This document shows, one piece after another, positions 6,913 to 12,222 of a stretch of DNA of 12,222 bases. The notes below the pieces were generated by a model. The model did no database searches. It had not been told where the DNA came from and was given only the letters and a program-made list of their open reading frames with translations. A program made the position numbers and the translations under genes. Every line of letters starts with the position of its first letter. Position 1 is the stretch's first letter. The stretch comes from Thermoflexibacter sp. (GTDB taxonomy: Bacteria > Bacteroidota > Bacteroidia > Cytophagales > Thermoflexibacteraceae): the NCBI GenBank assembly GCA_025455345.1, contig JALOMS010000242.1, forward strand, positions 1 through 12,222, in the 5' to 3' direction.

Positions 6913-7923
6913 TTACTCTGTAGCATAGTTACCACCATTGCCGAGCGGGTTAGTTTTTGCTTTTTCTTTTTCTTTCATTTCATAATATGTTGTACGAGCA
7001 TATTCGTTTACACTATTACTGTCTGTCTGCTGTGTGCGGAGTTTTTTCACACTACGCGCCACTTCTCCGCCTTCACGATTCCTGCCAATCGTATATTCGA
7101 CCAAATCGCCATCTACTAACTCATTAAAATCTCCTTCTATGACATCAGAGTAATGAAAGAAGAGATTGTCTGGGCGAGCAAATATAAATCCATAGCCGTT
7201 TTTTACACTTACAACCGTACTTTGTCGTATTTTATTGTCAGATTCTTTATTTTCTGTGTGTTTAGGAGCTTCTTGGACAAATAAATTATTGATAAGTGGG
7301 TCATTCCTTTTAGCTCTATTTTCTATAATCTCGTGCATAGGGACAGCATAAGTTACTTCTTCTAACAAATCTTGGGAAGTGCGTGTTACCATTTCTTTGC
7401 CGCCTTCGGTGCGATACTCGAAGTCCCAACTAAGTACCATTACTCTTGTTCCCAAGGTATTGAGTTTGCGAACCAAAGGCACATAATCCCCATCAGAGGC
7501 AATCAATACGACTACATTATACTTTTTATATAGAGCCAATTCAAATGCTTCTAAAGCCAACCAAACATCTATGCCTTTTTCCTCTAATTTGCCCCCGCGA
7601 GTCTTAAGTGGGAGGTAGTGAGTGATGACTCCTTCGGTCATCAGTACGTCGTCAAACAATCTATCAGACAATAATTTATTGGGGCTACTTGCTTCTGAAA
7701 TCGTTAATCTTCCTCTAAAATAGTGTGAATCTACAATTTGGCAAAATCTAATGTCATTCCCTTCTTCTTGAGCGACTTTACTTCTAATAAAATCATGTAA
7801 TCCTCCTATACTAATACGTGCTTTGCGAGTATGTTCGTAGTTATAATAATTACTTACGTGTAAAAAATAATTTCCATCGTAAAAAACCCCTATTCTCGTC
7901 AGTCTTGTGTCTGCTTCTACCAT
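6913..7923 (-). CDS. NYN (PIN-like) ribonuclease fused to a cold-shock RNA-binding domain
   Basis: This 336-residue cytoplasmic protein has two parts. The N-terminal NYN domain (about 9-195, LabA/DUF88 type) starts with IGVFYDGNYF. Its acidic residues include D16, D119 (EKGIDVWLALEA) and D144/D146 (ASDGDYVPL), the set that coordinates metal in PIN-like nucleases. A polar linker (about 200-232) leads to a cold-shock domain (about 234-295) with RNP1-like KNGYGFIF (241-248) and RNP2-like LFFHYSD (254-260). A disordered tail follows (about 298-336). The expected role is metal-dependent cleavage of RNA, with the cold-shock domain supplying single-stranded RNA binding. No target is known, and nuclease activity is inferred from the retained acidic residues. 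The start is ATG 7923-7921. The gene lies 197 bases downstream of the methyltransferase on the same strand, with no clear terminator between, so co-transcription is possible. Confidence 0.88.
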   Translation of the reverse strand: MVEADTRLTRIGVFYDGNYFLHVSNYYNYEHTRKARISIGGLHDFIRSKVAQEEGNDIRFCQIVDSHYFRGRLTISEASSPNKLLSDRLFDDVLMTEGVITHYLPLKTRGGKLEEKGIDVWLALEAFELALYKKYNVVVLIASDGDYVPLVRKLNTLGTRVMVLSWDFEYRTEGGKEMVTRTSQDLLEEVTYAVPMHEIIENRAKRNDPLINNLFVQEAPKHTENKESDNKIRQSTVVSVKNGYGFIFARPDNLFFHYSDVIEGDFNELVDGDLVEYTIGRNREGGEVARSVKKLRTQQTDSNSVNEYARTTYYEMKEKEKAKTNPLGNGGNYATE

Positions 7924-8120
7924 ATTTTTTCTTTAATTAAAATGAGTTTATTATTTATTTTTTATTTTGGTTTTCAGGCATATTTTATCTATGAATATCT
8001 TTAGTAGCAAATTGAAAATCAGTATTAAATCTCTTTGCAGGATTGTCAAATATGATAAAATTATTATAAAGTTTGCCATATTTGCCCAAAAACTTAGCTT
8101 TATTTTCTATTATCCTAAGA

Positions 8121-8891
8121 TTACTTTTCTACAATAGCAAATAAGTCCAAACAAAGTTCAGCTTGGCTACTTAGCGAAAAATCTTCTAAGCCAATACTGC
8201 TCACAAGTGTATTGTCTTCTTTCATCAATTTGTTGCGATTCAGTCTATTAAGAATATCATACGGGATTTGTAAGAGTTGGCGAGGTAGGCGATATTGCAA
8301 GTTAAAGATGTCAAATCGCGTGATTTTTTGGACAGAACGGCGATTTTGCTCATGATACTGCATCACTCTATCGCTTCCTTTTACCCCCATGAGTTCTACC
8401 TTGCTAAAATATTTCTTAAGCAAATTGTACATTTCATCTGCGGTGTATTCTCTTACGTGCCAAGGATTTCGCGTCAAAGACATTTTCTTATTAGGAGTCG
8501 CAATCACTGCTTTTTCGCCCTCTTTCAAGGTTCTAATAATTTCTTTGAGAAAAAAATGGTCATCTTCTATATGCTCAATCACCTGAAGCGTTATTAAGCT
8601 ATCCATGCTCTCATCATTAATATCCTTGAAAGGTGGGATAAAGGCATCAATAAACTTATATTGAGGATATTTTGTCGTAAGATGGTTCAGTAGTGCTGTA
8701 TTTTTATCTATTGCCGTATAGTGTTTGCACAGAGGAGAGAATACTTCTATGCCCTTGCCTGTACCACAGCCTACTTCTAAAAGATTGCCTTTAACATACT
8801 TTGCCGCTTCTAAGTACGCAAAGAAAAGCCTATGATTCAATACATTATCACTTGGAATTTCGTAAGAAGTAATTTCAGATGTTTTGAACAT
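8121..8891 (-). CDS. Class I SAM-dependent methyltransferase
   Basis: This is a 256-residue protein with a Rossmann methyltransferase core (about 30-165). Motif I is LLEVGCGTGKG (37-47), which binds S-adenosylmethionine. The acidic residue after strand 2 is D62 (TAIDKN), and the post-strand-4 motif is QVIEHIED (103-110). ATPNKKMSLTRNPWHVREYT (131-150) is the typical loop of the type-11 methyltransferases, often seen in enzymes that act on small molecules, lipids or sugars. A less conserved C-terminal part (about 180-256) probably shapes the substrate pocket, and there is no membrane segment. The substrate cannot be told from sequence, and no biosynthetic neighbours are present to help. The start is ATG 8891-8889, supported by a promoter at the right distance (8933-8964). 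Confidence 0.88.
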   Translation of the reverse strand: MFKTSEITSYEIPSDNVLNHRLFFAYLEAAKYVKGNLLEVGCGTGKGIEVFSPLCKHYTAIDKNTALLNHLTTKYPQYKFIDAFIPPFKDINDESMDSLITLQVIEHIEDDHFFLKEIIRTLKEGEKAVIATPNKKMSLTRNPWHVREYTADEMYNLLKKYFSKVELMGVKGSDRVMQYHEQNRRSVQKITRFDIFNLQYRLPRQLLQIPYDILNRLNRNKLMKEDNTLVSSIGLEDFSLSSQAELCLDLFAIVEK

Positions 8892-8932
8892 TTTACAAAA
8901 GATTGATTAAAAATGCTTTAAATTTTTGCCAA

Positions 8933-8964
8933 CAAAGGTAAAACTTATTTTAATTTCTTTCAAA
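8933..8964 (-). promoter_or_regulatory. Bacteroidota-type promoter for the methyltransferase gene
   Basis: On the minus strand, TTTG (8964-8961) and TACCTTTG (8940-8933) are 20 nt apart, matching the TTTG / TAnnTTTG consensus. The predicted leader is about 35 nt to ATG 8891. The geometry is the same as in the cyclase promoter at 833-864. Confidence 0.6.
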
Positions 8965-9097
8965 TCTCTTGATTTTAACAAAGAATAAAGACAAATAAAG
9001 AGGCTAAATAAAAAATTTTGTATAATTTAGTAGCAACAAAATTCGTTGTTCCAGCAAAGAATAACAAATTTCATCATCAAAATAACATTAAATAGAT

Positions 9098-9484
9098 ATG
9101 AAACTTTTTAAGAAAATATTATTCATTGGCTTAGCAGTGATTGCTTTAGGAAGTGTAGGCTTTTTTTCCTTTGCTTATAATGTAGAGTATAGTACAGGAT
9201 TTCGCGCAGGTAAAATCACCAAATTTACTCGCAAAGGCTATATTTTCAAAACATACGAAGGGGCATTGGACGTAGGTGGAATCAATAGCAATAAGGGAAT
9301 GGTAAGCAGTACGTGGGATTTTTCTGTAGATGCCAGTCAAAAAGGAGCGATTGAGGCGATAGAAAAAGCAATGTTAGATGGTTCACACGTTAAGTTATCT
9401 TATGAAGAAAAATTCTTCCAATTTTTTTGGAGAGGAGATACAAAGTATTTCATTACCAAAGTAGAATCTCATGAAGTAAAATAA
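9098..9484 (+). CDS. Small conserved membrane-anchored protein of Bacteroidota, function unknown
   Basis: This 128-residue protein has an N-terminal hydrophobic segment (about 5-26, ILFIGLAVIALGSVGFFSFAY), either an uncleaved anchor or a signal peptide. A small, probably beta-rich domain follows, with GFRAGKITKFTRKGYIFKTYEG (about 34-55), a W-containing strand (about 73) and YEEKFFQFFWRGDTKYFITKVE (about 101-122). From memory, this layout (SxGxRxGxLxKFsrKGyifKTyEG ... WRGDTKYFI) is widespread in Bacteroidota genomes and is sometimes mislabelled '6-phosphogluconate dehydrogenase'. The protein has no nucleotide-binding or dehydrogenase motif and is far too short for that enzyme, so the label should not be transferred. 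The start is ATG 9098, in an A-rich context. It is a single gene, closed by a hairpin 30 bases on. Confidence 0.85.
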   Translation: MKLFKKILFIGLAVIALGSVGFFSFAYNVEYSTGFRAGKITKFTRKGYIFKTYEGALDVGGINSNKGMVSSTWDFSVDASQKGAIEAIEKAMLDGSHVKLSYEEKFFQFFWRGDTKYFITKVESHEVK

Positions 9485-9513
9485 AAAGAATTTTTACAAT
9501 AAAACTCATTTAC

Positions 9514-9549
9514 AAAGTTCCACTTATGCCAAAGTTGGAACTTTTTTTT
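9514..9549 (+). terminator. Intrinsic terminator after the small membrane protein gene
   Basis: AAAGTTCCA (9514-9522) pairs with TGGAACTTT (9536-9544), with three further inner pairs past a one-base bulge. It is followed directly by a T-run to 9549 and starts 30 bases after the stop. Confidence 0.8.
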
Positions 9550-9714
9550 AAAATATAGATAAACAAAACATTCTACTTTTATCAAACAAAAATTTGTTAT
9601 ATTGTGAAAATATTACACTTTAACAGTATTTTTACCTCTCAAATAAAGTATTGTTATTACTAACAAACTCTTTATCAATACTTTGTACTCAGAATTGTAT
9701 TTATATTTATCATT

Positions 9715-9742
9715 CATAACTCACAACTCATAACTCTTAACT
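9715..9742 (+). repeat. Four 7-nt tandem repeats before the aconitase start
   Basis: CATAACT, CACAACT, CATAACT and CTTAACT lie head to tail, ending 6 bases before ATG 9749. They occupy the place where a ribosome-binding region would be, so the repeat is part of the aconitase leader. Its function is unknown. Confidence 0.6.
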
Positions 9743-9748
9743 ATAAAT

Positions 9749-12016
9749 ATGGCTTTTGATATTGACATGATTAAAGCTGTCTATGCCAGAATGGGCGATA
9801 GGATAGCGCAAGCAAGTAAGACGTTAGGAAGACCTTTAACGCTCACTGAAAAGATTTTATATTCACACTTGTACGAGGCTGTTCCCGCTACGCCCTTCAC
9901 CAGAGGCGAATCTTACGTGGACTTTGCCCCAGATAGAGTAGCTATGCAAGATGCAACCGCACAGATGGCTTTGTTGCAGTTTATGCAAGCGGGCAAGGCA
10001 AAAGTAGCCGTACCAAGTACCGTACACTGCGACCACCTCATTTTGGCAAAAGAAGGCGCAAAGAAAGATTTGGAAGTGGCAGTCAATACCAACAAGGAAG
10101 TTTATGACTTTCTTGCCTCTGTATCAAACAAATACGGCATTGGTTTCTGGAAAGCAGGTGCAGGGATTATTCACCAAGTAGTCTTAGAAAATTACGCTTT
10201 CCCTGGCGGCATGATGATAGGTACGGACTCACACACGCCCAATGCAGGTGGTTTGGGCATGGTAGCGATAGGTGTAGGTGGTGCAGACGCAGTGGACGTA
10301 ATGGCGGGCATGGCTTGGGAACTTAAATTCCCTAAATTGATTGGCGTTCATCTCAAAGGAAAGCTAAGTGGCTGGGCTTCTGCGAAAGACGTAATTTTGA
10401 AAGTGGCAGGTATTCTCACCGTTTCGGGTGGTACTGACGCAATTGTAGAATACTTCGGACCTGGGGCGGACAACATTTCTGCTACGGGCAAAGGAACTAT
10501 CTGCAACATGGGTGCGGAAATTGGTGCAACTACTTCTCTATTCGGTTATGACGACAAAATGAAGGAATATTTGATTTCTACAAGTCGCCCTGACGTAGCA
10601 GAATTGGCAGAGCGGTACAAAGAAAACTTGCGCGCTGACGCAGATGTGTATGTGAATCCTTCCAACTATTTCGACCAATTGATAGAGATAGATTTGGACG
10701 AGTTAGAGCCGTACATCAACGGTCCTTTCACGCCTGACCGCGCATGGAAATTGTCTGAATTTGCGGAAGCAGTAAAGAAAAATAACTTCCCTGCTAAGTT
10801 AGAGGTAGGTTTGATTGGCTCTTGCACCAACTCCTCTTACGAAGACTTGACGCGCTCTGCTTCTTTGGCAAAGCAAGCAATAGACAAAAATTTGAAAGCA
10901 AAAGCACAATTTACCATTACCCCTGGCTCCGAAACAGTGCGCTACACTGCGGAAAGAGATGGGATTTTGGAAATATTTGATAAAATGGGTGGTATCGTGT
11001 TAGCAAATGCTTGCGGTCCTTGCATTGGGCAGTGGTCAAGACACATAGACGACCCTAACCGCGCCAACTCCATCATTACGTCATTCAATAGGAACTTTGC
11101 AAAAAGAAATGACGGCTTGGCAGCAACGCACGCTTTTGTGGCTTCACCAGAAATCGTAACTGCTTTCGCTATCGCAGGGGACTTGACCTTTAACCCTATG
11201 ACAGACAAGCTCTTAAATGAAGATGGTGTAGAGGTAATGTTGGACGAACCCACAGGCTTGCAAGCACCGCCCAAAGGCTACGGAGTGGAAGACGCAGGTT
11301 TCCAAGAACCCGCCAAAGACGGTAGCAAAGTACAGGTGTTGGTAAGTCCAACTTCTGACCGCTTGCAACTTTTAGACGAGTTCAAAGCATGGGAAGGCAC
11401 AGACCTCAAAGGGTTGAAACTCCTCATCAAGGCTTTTGGCAAGTGTACGACTGACCACATTTCTATGGCAGGACCTTGGCTAAAATATCGCGGACACTTG
11501 GACAATATTTCTAATAATATGCTCATTGGCGCAGTAAACGCCTACAACAAAGCCACTAACAAGGTGAAAAACCAACTTACAGGCGAGTACAACGAAGTGC
11601 CATTTACCCAACGCGCCTACAAAGCGGCTGGTATTGGTTCTATCGTGGTAGGTGATGAAAACTACGGCGAAGGCTCATCAAGAGAACACGCGGCAATGGA
11701 GCCTCGTTTCTTGGGTGTAAGAGCAATTTTGGTAAAATCCTTTGCGCGTATCCACGAAACCAACCTGAAAAAGCAAGGTATGTTGGCATTGCGCTTTGTG
11801 GATAAAGCTGATTACGACAAAATCCAAGAAGATGACGTCATAGACATCTTGGGCTTGACCGAGTTTGCACCTAACAAGAACCTCACTATCCAACTTACCC
11901 ACAAAGACGGTAGCAAGGAAAGTTTCGAGGTAAAGCACACCTACAACGAAGCACAAATCGAGTGGTTCAAAGCAGGTTCTGCGCTAAACTTGATTAAGTT
12001 AAAGGAAGGGAAGTAA
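9749..12016 (+). CDS. Aconitate hydratase, mitochondrial type
   Basis: This complete 755-residue enzyme converts citrate to isocitrate through cis-aconitate in the TCA cycle, in the cytoplasm. The three cysteines that hold the [4Fe-4S] cluster are C359 (GSCTNSS), C422 and C425 (ACGPCIGQW). Substrate and catalytic residues of the pig enzyme have clear counterparts: H93/D95 in VHCDH, D160 and H162 in GTDSHTPN, E257 in AEIGATTS, R448 and R453 in SFNRNFAKR, and S643/R645 in GEGSSREHA. The swivel domain 4 occupies about 550-740. Length and motif spacing match the mitochondrial/Bacteroidota form rather than the longer IRP1/AcnA type (about 890 residues) or AcnB. The name acnA is often applied but is ambiguous here, so no symbol is given. 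The coding sequence is visibly richer in G+C than its neighbours, as expected for a highly expressed, conserved gene. It has no partner TCA gene in the window. Confidence 0.97.
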   Translation: MAFDIDMIKAVYARMGDRIAQASKTLGRPLTLTEKILYSHLYEAVPATPFTRGESYVDFAPDRVAMQDATAQMALLQFMQAGKAKVAVPSTVHCDHLILAKEGAKKDLEVAVNTNKEVYDFLASVSNKYGIGFWKAGAGIIHQVVLENYAFPGGMMIGTDSHTPNAGGLGMVAIGVGGADAVDVMAGMAWELKFPKLIGVHLKGKLSGWASAKDVILKVAGILTVSGGTDAIVEYFGPGADNISATGKGTICNMGAEIGATTSLFGYDDKMKEYLISTSRPDVAELAERYKENLRADADVYVNPSNYFDQLIEIDLDELEPYINGPFTPDRAWKLSEFAEAVKKNNFPAKLEVGLIGSCTNSSYEDLTRSASLAKQAIDKNLKAKAQFTITPGSETVRYTAERDGILEIFDKMGGIVLANACGPCIGQWSRHIDDPNRANSIITSFNRNFAKRNDGLAATHAFVASPEIVTAFAIAGDLTFNPMTDKLLNEDGVEVMLDEPTGLQAPPKGYGVEDAGFQEPAKDGSKVQVLVSPTSDRLQLLDEFKAWEGTDLKGLKLLIKAFGKCTTDHISMAGPWLKYRGHLDNISNNMLIGAVNAYNKATNKVKNQLTGEYNEVPFTQRAYKAAGIGSIVVGDENYGEGSSREHAAMEPRFLGVRAILVKSFARIHETNLKKQGMLALRFVDKADYDKIQEDDVIDILGLTEFAPNKNLTIQLTHKDGSKESFEVKHTYNEAQIEWFKAGSALNLIKLKEGK

Positions 12017-12041
12017 AAATCTCTTTGATAGACAAATAGAT

Positions 12042-12079
12042 AACCTTTCTAAGATGTAAAATTCTTGGAAAGGTTTTTT
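12042..12079 (+). terminator. Strong intrinsic terminator after aconitase
   Basis: A 13-bp stem with one G-T pair joins AACCTTTCTAAGA (12042-12054) to TCTTGGAAAGGTT (12063-12075) around an 8-nt loop, followed by a T-run. It starts 25 bases after the stop codon. Confidence 0.88.
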
Positions 12080-12083
12080 GTTT

Positions 12084-12221
12084 CGCCCCTACGGGGCTTT
12101 GGGGGGCGGTGTACCTCTTTGTGCTACAAATATTGAATGCCTAACGGCATTTTTTAGGAATTTTTTTGCCATAAATGGATTAAATTTGGCATTTATCCCG
12201 TTAGGGATATGATATTTGTAG
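12084..12221. repeat. Cluster of short palindromes, probable dispersed intergenic repeat
   Basis: Three small hairpins lie here: GCCCC-TAC-GGGGC (12085-12097), AATGCC-TAAC-GGCATT (12136-12151) and TATCCC-GTTA-GGGATA (12194-12209). The last two belong to one inverted-repeat element. CTACAAATAT at 12124-12133 reappears as ATATTTGTAG at 12212-12221, and each copy is followed, 8 nt inward on its own strand, by the loop TAAC flanked by complementary arms. The arms differ in sequence between copies, but pairing is kept. The element spans about 98 bp and touches the window end, so it may continue. It is not coding. Confidence 0.65.
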
Positions 12222-12222
12222 A

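Noticed and set aside
8047..8084. CAAATATG / CATATTTG inverted repeat between the methyltransferase and NYN genes
   Set aside because: There is a 22-nt loop, no T-run and a competing AAGTTT/AAACTT pairing; it is not a convincing terminator.
4339..8891. An RNA-repair island made of the RNA ligase, SPFH protein, NYN-CSD nuclease and methyltransferase
   Set aside because: The genes are separated by terminators and long spacers, the ligase is broken, and the methyltransferase shows no RNA-specific feature. Same-strand adjacency alone is not enough.
9035..9050. AACAA / TTGTT inverted repeat upstream of the small membrane protein gene
   Set aside because: Five AT-rich base pairs are too weak to claim an operator.
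11678..11956. Minus-strand ORFs inside the aconitase gene (also 10942-11274 and 11278-11526)
   Set aside because: They are antisense shadows of a strongly conserved enzyme, with no recognisable motifs.

Overview
The window comes from a member of the Bacteroidota, most likely a Cytophagales-like marine or soil bacterium. The evidence is AT-rich intergenic DNA, absence of Shine-Dalgarno sites, two promoter candidates of the Bacteroidota type (TTTG, about 20 nt, TAnnTTTG), signal peptides ending in '-AQ', and close resemblance of several proteins to families I know from this phylum. The species cannot be named from sequence alone.

Layout. 1-160 (+): the tail of an ABC transporter ATPase, closed by a hairpin. 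266-577 (-): a small membrane-anchored coiled-coil protein. 907-2586 (+): a membrane class III nucleotide cyclase with a predicted periplasmic TPR sensor and every catalytic residue of an adenylate cyclase. 2865-4241 (+): a secreted leucine-rich-repeat protein with 15 exact 23-residue repeats, closed by a 14-bp terminator. 4339-5341 (-): a T4 Rnl1-type RNA ligase broken by a frame change and probable small deletion just before the catalytic lysine. 5576-6460 (-): an SPFH/prohibitin-like protein that carries a lipobox. 6913-7923 (-): an NYN (PIN-like) nuclease fused to a cold-shock RNA-binding domain. 8121-8891 (-): a class I SAM-dependent methyltransferase with a near-consensus promoter. 9098-9484 (+): a small conserved membrane-anchored protein. 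9749-12016 (+): a complete mitochondrial-type aconitase. 12084-12221: a cluster of small palindromes that looks like a dispersed intergenic repeat and runs up to the window edge.

How the genes work together. Almost every gene stands alone, with its own intergenic region and usually its own hairpin terminator; I see no convincing multigene operon. The content is mainly chromosomal housekeeping and signalling: the TCA cycle (aconitase), second-messenger signalling (cyclase), envelope proteins (SPFH lipoprotein, LRR protein, ABC exporter) and RNA metabolism (NYN-CSD, broken RNA ligase). I found no phage, transposase, CRISPR, tRNA or rRNA. No complete new multigene system is evident. The items most worth following are the broken RNA ligase, the palindromic repeat at the right end, the TPR-sensor cyclase, the lipoprotein form of the SPFH protein and the structured region upstream of it.
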